Source of the DNA: Myxococcales bacterium
GTDB lineage: Bacteria > Myxococcota > Polyangia > Nannocystales > Nannocystaceae
Length of the DNA: 64,000 bases
Assembly (NCBI GenBank): GCA_016793465.1
Contig: JAEUJW010000009.1
Location: forward strand, 31,859 to 95,858
Direction of reading: 5' to 3'
Shown here: positions 52,381 through 61,593 of the stretch, piece after piece
Layout of the letters: each line of letters opens with the position of its first letter
Position numbering within the stretch: position 1 is the stretch's first letter
Translations under genes and position numbers: made by a program
Notes under the pieces: model-generated
Database searches by the model: none
Told to the model about the DNA's origin: nothing
Seen by the model: the letters and a program-made list of their open reading frames with translations, nothing else

Positions 52381-53609
52381 GCGGCCCGACCTTCGAGATC
52401 TTCACGCTGTTCCCCGACGCGATCGCCGGCTTCCTCCGCGGCGGCCTCGTCGGCAAGGCGGTCGAGCAGGGCCGCGTCGCCGTGCACTGCACCGACTTCC
52501 GCGCCTACGCGACCGACCGCTACGGCACCGTCGACGACGCGCCGTACGGCGGTGGCCCCGGCGTGGTCATCAAGCCGGAGCCAGTGGTCGCCGCCCTCGA
52601 GGCCGTGACCGCCGCCCGCGGGCCGATGCACCGCGTCCTGCTCACGCCCACCGCGCCGCGCTTCGATCAGCGCGTCGCCCGTCGCCTCGCCACGTACCCC
52701 CGCATCGCCCTGCTGTGCGGCCGCTACGAGGGCATCGACGACCGCGTGCGCGAGGGCCACGTCGACGAGTGCCTCTCGCTCGGCGACTTCGTGCTCAACG
52801 GCGGGGAGATCGCCGCGCTGGCGATCCTCGAGTCGGTCGCCCGCCTGTGCGAGGGCGTGCTCGGCAACCCTGAGTCCGCCGCCCAGGACAGCTTCTCCGG
52901 CGACGCGCACGCCTGGCTCGAGTGCCCGCAGTACACCCGCCCGCCCGACTTTCGCGGCCGCGTGGTCCCCTCGGTGCTGCTCGCCGGCAACCACGCCGAC
53001 GTCGCCCGCTGGCGCGCCGAACAGGCCTGGGCGCGCACCTGGGCCCTGCGCCCCGACCTGCGCCCGAGCCACCGCCTGCCCGCCGACGCCGCGATCTACG
53101 CCCTCGTCGAACCTGTTCCTGCGGACAGCTCCGCTCGTGCCGCGAACATCAAGCTCGTCGCGCTCGCGGGCCCGCCGGTCCACGAGCACGCCCACCGCGA
53201 CCTGAAGGCGGTGCGCCGCCTGCTCCGCCGCCGCCACGGCAAGGACCCGCACTTCGTCGGCGTCGTCGCCGACGCGGCGAGCGAGGCGCTGCCGGTGGCG
53301 ACCTCGGCGCCGGCGTTGCTCGACCTCCTCACGCTCGGGGGAGATCTCTCAGCCCCGCTCGTGCTCCTGACGAAGACCACCGCGGCCCGCCTGACCTCCG
53401 GGGGAGATCTCACAAACGCCCCGCAAGCCCCCGTGAACTGGCCTGCAGGTGTCGCCGCGGTCCTCGCCGTCGCACCGGCGACGGCGCCGGCGCCCGCCTT
53501 TCAACTTGCGGAGTCGGCCACGATGAGTGACTCTCCGACCCCCAATCCGGCTCCCGACCTTGTCGAGGCGGCGCTCTCGCAGCTCCGCCCCGCTCCGGAG
53601 CGCCCGTAA
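52377..53609 (+). CDS. trmD: tRNA (guanine-37-N1) methyltransferase with C-terminal extension
   Basis: 410 residues from GTG 52377. The first about 245 are normal TrmD: FEIFTLFPDAIAGFL, DDAPYGGGPGVVIKPEPV, LLCGRYEGIDDRVREG, LGDFVLNGGEIAAL. TrmD usually ends near 240-255; here about 165 more residues follow, starting IYALVEPVPADSSARAANIK. Part (LVALAGPPVHEHAHRDLKAV) faintly recalls the SPOUT-type RNA methyltransferase that sits beside trmD in other deltaproteobacteria, but this is weak. A GGGGGAGATCTC motif is repeated twice in the extension. Confidence 0.92.
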   Translation: MSGPTFEIFTLFPDAIAGFLRGGLVGKAVEQGRVAVHCTDFRAYATDRYGTVDDAPYGGGPGVVIKPEPVVAALEAVTAARGPMHRVLLTPTAPRFDQRVARRLATYPRIALLCGRYEGIDDRVREGHVDECLSLGDFVLNGGEIAALAILESVARLCEGVLGNPESAAQDSFSGDAHAWLECPQYTRPPDFRGRVVPSVLLAGNHADVARWRAEQAWARTWALRPDLRPSHRLPADAAIYALVEPVPADSSARAANIKLVALAGPPVHEHAHRDLKAVRRLLRRRHGKDPHFVGVVADAASEALPVATSAPALLDLLTLGGDLSAPLVLLTKTTAARLTSGGDLTNAPQAPVNWPAGVAAVLAVAPATAPAPAFQLAESATMSDSPTPNPAPDLVEAALSQLRPAPERP

Positions 53610-53617
53610 GGCCCGTC

Positions 53618-54037
53618 ATGAGCAACCGCAGCCCGTTCATCGAGAAGATTGAGAACACCTACAAGCGCAGCGACCTGCCGGAGTTTCGCCCCGGCGACAC
53701 CATCCGGGTCCACGCGAAGATCTCCGAAGGCGGCAAGGACCGCATTCAGGTGTTCCAGGGCGTCTGCATCCACCGCAAGCGCAACGGGGCCCGCGGCGCC
53801 TTCACGGTCCGCAAGATCTCCCACGGCGTCGGCGTCGAGCGCGTGTGGAACGACAGCTCCCCCCGCGTCGTGAAGATCGAGCTCGTCAGCCGCGGCAAGG
53901 TCCGCAAGGCCAAGCTCTACTACCTGCGCAACCTCAGCGGCAACGCGGCCCGCATCCGCGCTCGCCTCGGCGGCTACGCCAGCGACGCCCTCGCCGGCAC
54001 CGGCGAGGAGCCGAACAACAACAACGACGCCTCGTGA
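53618..54037 (+). CDS. rplS: Large ribosomal subunit protein bL19
   Basis: 139 residues; RPGDTIRVHAKISEGGKDRI, QVFQGVCIHRKRNG and VRKAKLYYLRNLSGNAARI are family-diagnostic. A short Asn-rich tail (EEPNNNNDAS) is added at the C terminus. Last codons overlap the yraN start by GTGA. Confidence 0.97.
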   Translation: MSNRSPFIEKIENTYKRSDLPEFRPGDTIRVHAKISEGGKDRIQVFQGVCIHRKRNGARGAFTVRKISHGVGVERVWNDSSPRVVKIELVSRGKVRKAKLYYLRNLSGNAARIRARLGGYASDALAGTGEEPNNNNDAS

Positions 54038-54504
54038 GTCGGTCGCCACGGCCCTCCGGGCCTGACCGGTCGCCACGGCCCTCGGGGCCTGCTGGGCGCA
54101 CCGGGCCAGATCGGCCGTCCACGCGAACCCGCGGACGCGCGAGCGAAGACCTGGCCGCGAGCTACCTCGAGTCTCGCGGCCTCGTCGTGTGCGCCCGCAA
54201 CGTCACCCTCTCGGGCGCCGAGCTCGACCTGGTGGCCCGCATCGACCCCACCGGCGAACGCGAGCCCGTGACGATCGTGTTCGTCGAGGTGCGCAGCCGG
54301 GCCGACACGCGCGCAGGTCACCCGCTCGAGACGATCGGCCCTGACAAGCAGCGCCGCCTCCGCCGCGCCGCGACCGCCTGGCTGGTCCAGCAGGAGCTGT
54401 GGGAGCGCGTGGCGGTCCGCTTCGACGTGGTGGCGATCGTCGTCGGCACCGACGAGCAAGCCCCGGAGATCACCTGGATCGCCGGGGCCTTCGACGCCGC
54501 TTAG
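54034..54504 (+). CDS. yraN: UPF0102 (YraN) nuclease-like protein
   Basis: 156 residues from GTG 54034. The UPF0102 core (about 38-156) has GRASEDLAASYLESRGLVVC, NVTLSGAELDLVAR and FVEVRSRADTRAGHPLETIG, giving the Asp and Glu of a restriction-endonuclease-like fold. The N-terminal 35 residues are extra and are encoded by two copies of the dispersed 27-bp repeat (RPSGPD), not seen in family members. Confidence 0.9.
   Translation: MSRSPRPSGPDRSPRPSGPAGRTGPDRPSTRTRGRASEDLAASYLESRGLVVCARNVTLSGAELDLVARIDPTGEREPVTIVFVEVRSRADTRAGHPLETIGPDKQRRLRRAATAWLVQQELWERVAVRFDVVAIVVGTDEQAPEITWIAGAFDAA
54040..54093 (+). repeat. Two in-frame 27-bp tandem repeats at the yraN 5' end
   Basis: Units 54040-54066 and 54067-54093 (CGGTCGCCACGGCCCTCCGG begins each, with C/G change) read as R-S-P-R-P-S-G-P-D then R-S-P-R-P-S-G-P-A. 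Core CACGGCCCTCCGGGCCTGAC equals the repeat at 37767 and at several gene gaps. Confidence 0.85.
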
Positions 54505-54512
54505 GCGACGGG

Positions 54513-55154
54513 CTACATGGTCGCGGTGGCGGTCGCCATGGTGGCGGTCGCGTCGGTCATCGACGTGCCGACATCCATGGTCTCGCACATCGGCGAGCCC
54601 TCGTTGTAGCCGGGGACCGTCGCGCACTCCATCTTCAGCGTGTCGAGCGAGCCGGCCGAGAGGTCGTCGTTGCACACGCACAGCTTCCGGCAGCAGAACT
54701 CGCCGAGCTTCTGGATCTCGGTGCAGACGAAGCCGGTGTCGCAGTTGGTCTCTTTGGCGAGGACCTTCTTGCCGATGCCGCCGTCCTTGCAGTCGTCATC
54801 GTTGGAGCAGGTGCGCGAGCACATCGAACGCTCGAGCACGTAGGTCGACGACAGCTTGCAGGAGTTCTCGACGCACTGGAAGCGTGCCTTGGTCGGGTCC
54901 TCCGCGTTGCACTGCATGTCGGAGCTGCAGTCCTCCGGCGGCGGCTTGGCGTCGTCGGCGTAGATACACAGCAGGTCGTTGCAGCTCAGCGCCGGGAAGG
55001 TCACGATCTTGGCGTCCGGCGGCTGCACGTCGCCGTGGTTGCACGACGCCCCGACGTCGCCCTTCGGGCAGGCGGTCAGCAGCGGGACGATCAGAAGGGT
55101 GCCCAGCAACGTGGCGGCGGTACGGAGGAGAGCGGACGTGCGGGTAGCTGGCAT
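54513..55154 (-). CDS. Cys-rich surface lipoprotein
   Basis: 213 residues. Signal and lipobox PLLTAC, then a Cys-rich domain of many knots (CNHGDVQPP, CSSDMQCNAEDP, CSRTCSNDDDCKDGG, CCRKLCVCNDD). The C terminus ends in a short Thr/Ala/Met repeat (TDATATMATATATM). Similar overall to the lipoprotein at 8431. Ligand unknown. Convergent with yraN (9-bp gap). Confidence 0.75.
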   Translation of the reverse strand: MPATRTSALLRTAATLLGTLLIVPLLTACPKGDVGASCNHGDVQPPDAKIVTFPALSCNDLLCIYADDAKPPPEDCSSDMQCNAEDPTKARFQCVENSCKLSSTYVLERSMCSRTCSNDDDCKDGGIGKKVLAKETNCDTGFVCTEIQKLGEFCCRKLCVCNDDLSAGSLDTLKMECATVPGYNEGSPMCETMDVGTSMTDATATMATATATM

Positions 55155-55802
55155 GTTGAATTCTCGGGCTCGACGGCCAGAACGAGGCTTTCATCGTACA
55201 CGGACGGCCCATAGGGTCAAGCGGAGACCAGGCGACAGGAGGCGCGGAGTGGGGCCACGAGGGTCTGCCCTGTCGCCACCCAGCCCCACGATGAAGGCGA
55301 TCGGGATCACCACAGCCCTGCCGGTCGAAGCAGGCCGGAGTGCCCGCGCAGCCTCAAAGCCCGCGAAAAGTCCGTAATATAAATCACGACCTCGTCGCTG
55401 CGCTTGCTCAGAAATTTTCTGGCGCGGCCGAGATCTCCACAGATCTTCCGGGCCTCCCGAGCCGTTCCACGTCGTCTCGTCGGCACGACCGTGGTGCCTT
55501 CGACCATTGGCCTGCACGGCGTGGTGATCGCTCGCCCACCATTGCCCGTAACCGTCGAGAGCGCCCCCTTAGCCCGGCGCACCAACGCCCGGAGGCCACC
55601 CATGACCATCGGCTGCGCGAAAATCTTGGCCCCGAACGGCGGCGCTTGGCCCCGCCCCGAGGCCCTTGCGGCTGCAAGCGGGCGGCTGGTAATGTGCGAA
55701 GCCTCTATGACCACGAGCAGCCCCGGCGCCCGCGTCGGCGACGACTCGCGGATGGAGATCTCGAGGCCCAAAACCTCCGCTCGCTGAGGACGCAACGACC
55801 GC
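55155..55802. other. 648-bp gene-poor region upstream of the Glt/Nfs-like operon
   Basis: Open frames here (plus 55404-55787; minus 55307-55855) have no recognisable family, unusual composition and conflict with each other, so I call no gene. A local AT island TAATATAAAT (about 55375-55384) is a candidate -10 for the downstream operon. The sequence is less GC-rich than its surroundings. Confidence 0.5.
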
Positions 55803-57590
55803 ATGAAATCGCTCCGACACCTCACGTCCCTCACCCTTCTCAGTCTTTGCGCCACGTGGGCCCTCTACACGGCTCCGGCAGAAGCCGGCCCGCCGCCTCC
55901 GCCCGCAGGGAAAGTTCCGCCGCCCTCGGGTGGTCCCGCGGGCGCCGTGCCGCCTCCGTCGGGCCCCGCCGTGCCGCCTCCGTCGGGACCGATCGCCCCG
56001 ACCACGGGTCCGGCCACCGGCGTGCTCGCCGACGCCGAGGAGAAATACAAGGCCGAGGACTACCAGGGCGCCGCCGTCATCTTCAACGCGGTGGCCACCG
56101 GCAAGACCCCGGGCGACACCTACCGCGCCCAGTTCTGGCTCGGCAAGGCGCTGTACAAGCTGCAGTTTTACGCCGTGTCGCTGGCGACGTTCAACGCCAT
56201 CGTCTCCGCCGGCCCGAGCCACCCGTACCACAAGCTCACGCTGCCGTGGCTCGCGTCGCTGAGCCGCGAGCTGCCCGAAGGCGCCGGCGTGCTCGAGAAG
56301 GTCGGTACGTACAAGCCCGCCGACCTCGAGGACTCGGCCTTCGACGAAGTCCGCGACGAGCTCTACTACCTGCTCGGCCGCTTCTACTACCAGAAGGGTG
56401 ACCTCGGTCAGTCGATCGCCCTGCTCGGCCAGGTCCCCGACAACAGCGACTACTACATCCCGGCGCAGTTCTTCCTCGGCGTCGCCGAGACCCGCGAGTT
56501 CCACGGCCCGCAGGCGGTCGAGGCCTTCAAGAACGTGCTCCGCAAGAACATCTCGCTGCGCGAGGCCGCCGCGAAGAACAAGAAGAAGACCAAGAAGGAG
56601 CAGAAGAAAAAGAAGAAGGCCCTCAAGGTCGCCGCCAAGAAGGGCGTCAAGTTCGCCGGCGGCGAGACCGAGGAGCTCAGCTTCGACGAGGAGATGCAGC
56701 GCTACGAGGAGCGCGCCAACCTCGCGCTCGGCTACATCTTCTACCAGGTCGGCAAGTTCGAGACGGCCAACAAGTACTTCGACAAGATCCCGCTCGAGTC
56801 GCCCTACTGGTTGGACTCCATCTTGGCGGCGTCGTGGTCCGAGTTCCGCCTCGTCGAGCTCGAGCCCGAGCAGGCCAACCTCCACTACCAGCGCACGCTC
56901 GGGTACATCCACACCCTCAACGCGCCGTTCTTCTACGACTACCTCTACCCGGAGTCGGTCATCCTCAAGGCGGTCACGTACTACTTCAACTGCCGCTACC
57001 AGCCCGCGAAGCTGGCGATCGAAGAGTTCAACCGCCGCTACCCGAAGACCCGCGACGACCTGAAGGACCTGCTGGCCAAGGCGCCCGAGGACTTCGCGCT
57101 GTTCGACCTCAGCGTCAAGATCCGCAACAGCGAGTCGAAGCTCGACCCCTTCGTCGAAGAGGTCGCCCAGAAGTCGCTGCAGGACAAGACCCTCGAGAAG
57201 AACTACGCGTATGTCAACGAGCTGCAGCGCGAGTCGTCCCAGCTCGACGACATGAAGCCCGACTTCAAGAGCAGCCCGCTCGCCGACGTGATCACCGAGA
57301 ACCTCGACGGCCTCCTCGGCATCGCCAAGGAGTCGACCGGCGCCCTCGCTCGCCAGCGCTTGATGACGCAGATCCAGGAGATCAACGACCTCGAGCGCGA
57401 GGCGATCAAGATCGAGTACGAGATCTTGAACCGCATCAAGGCCGGCGGCACCGGCACTCCGCAGGAGCGCCGCCCGCAGAAGCCGAAGATCGACAAGGAA
57501 CACGAGATCTACAACTACAACGGCGAGTACTGGAAAGACGAGCTCGGCTACTACAACTACAAGGTCACGAGCCTCTGCAAAGAGGAGTAG
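55803..57590 (+). CDS. Periplasmic TPR protein, GltC/NfsC-like
   Basis: 595 residues. Signal peptide ends TAPAEAGPP; then a Pro/Gly repeat linker (PPPSGGPAGAVPPPSGP); then TPR units (about 75-430: YKAEDYQGAAVIFNAVATGK, RDELYYLLGRFYYQKGDLGQ, NLALGYIFYQVGKFETANKY) with a Lys-rich insert (NKKKTKKEQKKKKKALK, about 260-280). By size, position and following genes it matches GltC/NfsC, which link inner and outer membrane parts of gliding or spore-coat machinery; the assignment is by context, not by direct comparison. Confidence 0.7.
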   Translation: MKSLRHLTSLTLLSLCATWALYTAPAEAGPPPPPAGKVPPPSGGPAGAVPPPSGPAVPPPSGPIAPTTGPATGVLADAEEKYKAEDYQGAAVIFNAVATGKTPGDTYRAQFWLGKALYKLQFYAVSLATFNAIVSAGPSHPYHKLTLPWLASLSRELPEGAGVLEKVGTYKPADLEDSAFDEVRDELYYLLGRFYYQKGDLGQSIALLGQVPDNSDYYIPAQFFLGVAETREFHGPQAVEAFKNVLRKNISLREAAAKNKKKTKKEQKKKKKALKVAAKKGVKFAGGETEELSFDEEMQRYEERANLALGYIFYQVGKFETANKYFDKIPLESPYWLDSILAASWSEFRLVELEPEQANLHYQRTLGYIHTLNAPFFYDYLYPESVILKAVTYYFNCRYQPAKLAIEEFNRRYPKTRDDLKDLLAKAPEDFALFDLSVKIRNSESKLDPFVEEVAQKSLQDKTLEKNYAYVNELQRESSQLDDMKPDFKSSPLADVITENLDGLLGIAKESTGALARQRLMTQIQEINDLEREAIKIEYEILNRIKAGGTGTPQERRPQKPKIDKEHEIYNYNGEYWKDELGYYNYKVTSLCKEE

Positions 57591-57600
57591 CGACCTGCCG

Positions 57601-57664
57601 CGGAGGGCGAGCGCGCCGCCCTCCGAACCAAGAGCGTCCAAGCGGCCGGGCCCTGCGCCCGGCC
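57601..57664. terminator. Two hairpins in the 55803-57684 gap
   Basis: CGGAGGGCG/CGCCCTCCG (57601-57625, 9-bp stem, 7-nt loop) and GGCCGGGC/GCCCGGCC (57644-57664, 8-bp stem, 5-nt loop), with no T-run. Could attenuate between two genes that otherwise look co-directional and co-regulated, or protect mRNA ends. Confidence 0.4.
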
Positions 57665-57683
57665 AAACCGAGGTGAGAAGTCC

Positions 57684-60600
57684 ATGATGTCGAACACGCC
57701 ATCCCGCAAGTTCCGCAAGCTGAGCACTCTGAGCGCCCTCTGTCTCGCAGCGTTGGTCGTCACCACCGCCGGCGAGACCCGGGCCCAAGAGGCCGCCACT
57801 CCTGCAGCGGGTGGCGGCGACGCCAATGCGGTTCGCTACAACCGCAAGTCCGGCAAGGTGAAGAGCAAGGAGACGCTCGACACCAAGTTCAAGCAGGAGA
57901 AGGAGGCGCAGGAGAAGGAGTCGAAGCGCAAGGTCGAGATGATGCAGGGCGCCGAGTTCGCCAAGAAGCGCGCCGCCGTCGCCCAGGAGATCGCCGACAC
58001 GCAGATCGAGCAGCTGAAGCGCTTGCTCAAGGCGACCGACCAGTCTCACCCGGACTACCCCGACCTGTTGTTCCGCCTGTCCGACCACTTCCTCGAGAAG
58101 AAGGCGTACTTCGAGAACCAGGTCGGCGCGCTGTACGAGGAGATCTATCAGGCCGAGGAGAAGAAGCAGGGCCAGAAGGCCTCGCAGCTGAAGGCCAAGC
58201 AGGCCAAGTTCGAGGCCCAGGCCAAGGAGGCCTCGGAGCAGGCGGTCAAGCTGTACAAGGCGCTTGTCAGCACCCCGGCGCTCGGCAAGTTCAAGCGCCT
58301 CGACGAGGCCCTGTACTTCTATGCGTTCGAGCTCGGCCAGCTCAAGCGCGAGACCGAGATGAAGGACGCGTACATCCGCCTCATCCAGGACTACCCGAAC
58401 AGCCAGTACATCCCCAACGCGTACCTCAGCTTCGCCGACTACTACTTCGGCCAGAACAAGATCGGCGACGCCCTGCAGCTCTACGAGAAGGTCATCACCT
58501 TCAAGGACAGCCCGGTCTACGCCTACGCGCTGTACAAGATGGCGTGGTGCCACCTCAACCCCGTCGGCACCGCCGAGCCGCGCTACGACCTCAGCCTCGA
58601 CTTCTTCGTCAAGACGGTCCAGGCGACCCTCGAGGGCCGCGCCGGCTCCGAGGCCAACGCCAAGCAGCTGCGCCGCGACGCTCGCCGCGACCTCGTGCAG
58701 GCCTTCTCGCAGGCCGGCAGGCCGACCAAGGCGTGGGAGTTCTTCCAGAAGATCGGCGACGGTCCGAAGCCCGACGAGGACATGTCGCGCAAGATGATGG
58801 AGCTGCTCGCGGTCCGTTACTTCGGACAGGGCATGTACACCGAGTCTACGTTCGTCTACGAGAAGCTGCAGGAGCTGTTCCCCGAGGACCCGCAGACCTG
58901 CGAGTGGCAGGGCCGCATCGTCATCAACGCGCTCGCCACCGATAACAAGAGCGTGCAGTGGACGGAGACCGCCCAGCTCGGCGAGTACTGGACCAAGTTC
59001 AAGGACGGCAACTTCAAGCAGGCCATCAAGCGCAAGTGCCGCGACGAGACGCTCGACACCATGAAGCAGATGGCCACCGTCTGGCACGACGAGGCCGAGA
59101 AGACCAAGAACGAGGCCACCTACACGCTCGCCGAGCAGGCCTACGAGGGCTTCCTGAAGACCTTCCCGAAGGACAAGGACGCCTACGAGATCCAGATGTA
59201 CTACGCCGAGCTGCTGTGGGCCCGCGCCAGCGCCCTCGTCAGCGACAAGGACAAGAAGAAGAAGTCCGACGGCCTCGAGAAGTTCCGCAAGGCCCACGAC
59301 GAGTTCATCAAGGTCCTCGAGATCAACCCCGAGGGTAAGTTCACCCAGGACGCCGCCTACGCCCAGATGCTGGCGATGAAGAACGCCCTCGAGTACGACG
59401 AGACCGGCGGCCAGGGCAAAGCCTGCAAGACCAACTCCGAGGGCATCTGCGTCTTCCAGGACAAAGAGAAGAAGAAGAAGACCAAGAAGGACGAGAAGAC
59501 GGTCACCGACACCAACGTCGACTTCCCGGAGAGCGAGTACACCGACAACGAGAAGAAGATGCTCGAGGCGTACGACACGTACCAGAAGTACGTGAAGGAC
59601 GCGAAGGACCCGGAGCTGCCCAAGATCGTCTACCACCGGGCGAAGCTCATGATGACCCACAACAAGTTCAAGGAGGCCCGCCCGCTCCTTGAAGAGATGG
59701 TCGTCAAGTTCGACGGCAGCATCTACGCAGCCTGGTGCTCCGAGATGCTCCTCGACGTCCTGACGATCAACTGGACCAACAAGACCAACACCCCGGACGA
59801 GACCGTCAAGGCGTCGGAGGACCTCGAGAAGTGGGCCCTCAAGATGCAGAAGATGAAGGTCTACACCCACCCCGAGGCCGACGAGCTGAAGGCCGCCATC
59901 CCGCGGCTGCTCGCCGGCATCGGCTGGAAGAAGGGCATGGCCTACCGCGACGCCGGCGCCGCCGGCGACCCGAACGGCTTCCGCCTGTGCGCCGAGCAGT
60001 TCCTCACCGTCTACAACGAGTACGGCGACGAGCACGAGAAGGCCTCGACGCTGGTCTACAACGCCGGCGAGTGCTACGAGGCCGCGTTCCTCCTCGGCCA
60101 GTCGGTCCGTTGGCGCAAGTTCCTGCTCGAGAAGTTCCCGAACAGCGAGCACTTCCAGAAGACGCTGTCGAACCTCGCCGGCAACTACCAGGCCATCGCG
60201 ATGTACGACAAGGCCGCCGAGCGCATGGAGACCTACGCGGAGAAGTACGCGAAGGACAAGGAGTCGCCCGACTTCCTGCGCAACGCCTACCTGTTCCGCC
60301 TCGGCCTCGGTCAGAACGACCAGGCGACCGCCAACCTGGCCAAGTACGAGGGTCTGTACAAGAAGGACAACCCCGAACTCGCGGCCAAGATCTTCTGGTC
60401 GAAGCACAGCATCCTCAAGACCGAAGAGGAGAAGCTGGCCCACGCCCAGGAGTACCTGAAGATCTACGGCAAGACCGGCGGCGGCGATCGTCGCATCGTC
60501 GCCGAGGCGACCATCGGCCAGATCTTGTGGCGGCAGTCGTGCGACAAGGGCCTGCTCCACGACTCGTGCATGTCCATCCAGCGCAAGGTGGCGCAGGCCG

Positions 60601-61571
60601 GTGAGAAGGCCCGCCAGCGCGCCCAGGAGCTGAAGCGCAAGGACAAGAAGCTGAAGGACAAGAAGGGCGGCAGCAAGAAGCAGGAGATTCCGACCAACTG
60701 CGGTCAGGCCACCGCCGGCATCATCACTGTCTACCCGCGCAACAAGAAGAAGGCCGACGAGGCCCAGCGCTACTTCGACAGCGTGATCAAGGCGTCCCGC
60801 GGCAACTTCAAGATCCCCGAGGATGACCGCGACCGCATCGAGGACTTCCGCAACGCCGTCGCCATGGCCCAGGTCTACAAGGCCGACCAGCAGTACGAGG
60901 AGTACGTCGTCATCGCCATGCCTGGCGGCCTCAACTTCAACGTCGAGGAGTACAAGAAGGAGTCCGGCATCCCCAAGTGGGAGAAGGAGTACAAGGAGCA
61001 GGTCAAGAAGCGCGACGACTCCGTCAAGCGGTTCACCGAGTTCTACAACAAGAAGAACAAGCTCGCCGGCGACCTGCAGAAGAGCTACGACGCGATCGTC
61101 GAGGCCAAGCAGAGCCCGTACTGGATGCTGGCCGCGGCGGCCCGCTCGGCGATGGTCTCGCAGAACTACGCCGACCAGCTCTATCGCGCCGAGGTCCCGA
61201 AGGAGTTCAAGACCGAGGAGGAGGCCTACGCCTTCTGTGACGAGCTCAGCGACAAGGCTCAGCCGCACCAGGACGCTGCGGTCGCCAAGTTCTCGTACTG
61301 CCTCGAGAAGTCGACGACCTTCCAGTTCTTCAACGACTTCTCCCGCCTGTGCGAGGAGGAGCTGCAGCAGCGCGACGCCGACAAGTACCCGTCGACCTCC
61401 GAGATCTTCGGTGTCTCGCAGTACACCGCCAGCCGGCCCGACCGCGTCGATGTCCAGACGGACCTCGAGGGCGACCGTCGCAAGACGGACAAGAAGCCGG
61501 AGGAGAAGAAGCCCGAGGAGGCCAAGCCGGCGGAAGAGGCGAAGCCGGAAGAGGGCGAAGCGGCCGAGTGA
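57684..61571 (+). CDS. Large exported TPR protein, GltD/NfsD (AgmU)-like
   Basis: 1295 residues. Signal peptide ends GETRAQ; then a very Lys/Glu-rich coiled segment (about 50-180) and repeated TPR-type motifs, e.g. YLSFADYYFGQNKIGDALQL, YALYKMAWCHLNPVGTAEPR, ALVSDKDKKKKSDGLEKFRK. Size and gene order parallel AgmU/GltD and NfsD. Codon use is C-ending and Lys-AAG-rich, without the A/T runs seen further left. GAGGTGAG Shine-Dalgarno upstream. Acidic/Lys C-terminal tail (EEKKPEEAKPAEEAKPEEGE). Confidence 0.75.
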   Translation: MMSNTPSRKFRKLSTLSALCLAALVVTTAGETRAQEAATPAAGGGDANAVRYNRKSGKVKSKETLDTKFKQEKEAQEKESKRKVEMMQGAEFAKKRAAVAQEIADTQIEQLKRLLKATDQSHPDYPDLLFRLSDHFLEKKAYFENQVGALYEEIYQAEEKKQGQKASQLKAKQAKFEAQAKEASEQAVKLYKALVSTPALGKFKRLDEALYFYAFELGQLKRETEMKDAYIRLIQDYPNSQYIPNAYLSFADYYFGQNKIGDALQLYEKVITFKDSPVYAYALYKMAWCHLNPVGTAEPRYDLSLDFFVKTVQATLEGRAGSEANAKQLRRDARRDLVQAFSQAGRPTKAWEFFQKIGDGPKPDEDMSRKMMELLAVRYFGQGMYTESTFVYEKLQELFPEDPQTCEWQGRIVINALATDNKSVQWTETAQLGEYWTKFKDGNFKQAIKRKCRDETLDTMKQMATVWHDEAEKTKNEATYTLAEQAYEGFLKTFPKDKDAYEIQMYYAELLWARASALVSDKDKKKKSDGLEKFRKAHDEFIKVLEINPEGKFTQDAAYAQMLAMKNALEYDETGGQGKACKTNSEGICVFQDKEKKKKTKKDEKTVTDTNVDFPESEYTDNEKKMLEAYDTYQKYVKDAKDPELPKIVYHRAKLMMTHNKFKEARPLLEEMVVKFDGSIYAAWCSEMLLDVLTINWTNKTNTPDETVKASEDLEKWALKMQKMKVYTHPEADELKAAIPRLLAGIGWKKGMAYRDAGAAGDPNGFRLCAEQFLTVYNEYGDEHEKASTLVYNAGECYEAAFLLGQSVRWRKFLLEKFPNSEHFQKTLSNLAGNYQAIAMYDKAAERMETYAEKYAKDKESPDFLRNAYLFRLGLGQNDQATANLAKYEGLYKKDNPELAAKIFWSKHSILKTEEEKLAHAQEYLKIYGKTGGGDRRIVAEATIGQILWRQSCDKGLLHDSCMSIQRKVAQAGEKARQRAQELKRKDKKLKDKKGGSKKQEIPTNCGQATAGIITVYPRNKKKADEAQRYFDSVIKASRGNFKIPEDDRDRIEDFRNAVAMAQVYKADQQYEEYVVIAMPGGLNFNVEEYKKESGIPKWEKEYKEQVKKRDDSVKRFTEFYNKKNKLAGDLQKSYDAIVEAKQSPYWMLAAAARSAMVSQNYADQLYRAEVPKEFKTEEEAYAFCDELSDKAQPHQDAAVAKFSYCLEKSTTFQFFNDFSRLCEEELQQRDADKYPSTSEIFGVSQYTASRPDRVDVQTDLEGDRRKTDKKPEEKKPEEAKPAEEAKPEEGEAAE

Positions 61572-61593
61572 GGCCCGGAACGGAGACACCACC

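Noticed and set aside
55404..55787. A 127-residue plus-strand ORF and an opposing 182-residue minus ORF before the TPR gene
   Set aside because: The two overlap antisense, both are Arg/Pro-biased, without a family, Shine-Dalgarno or -10 box in position.
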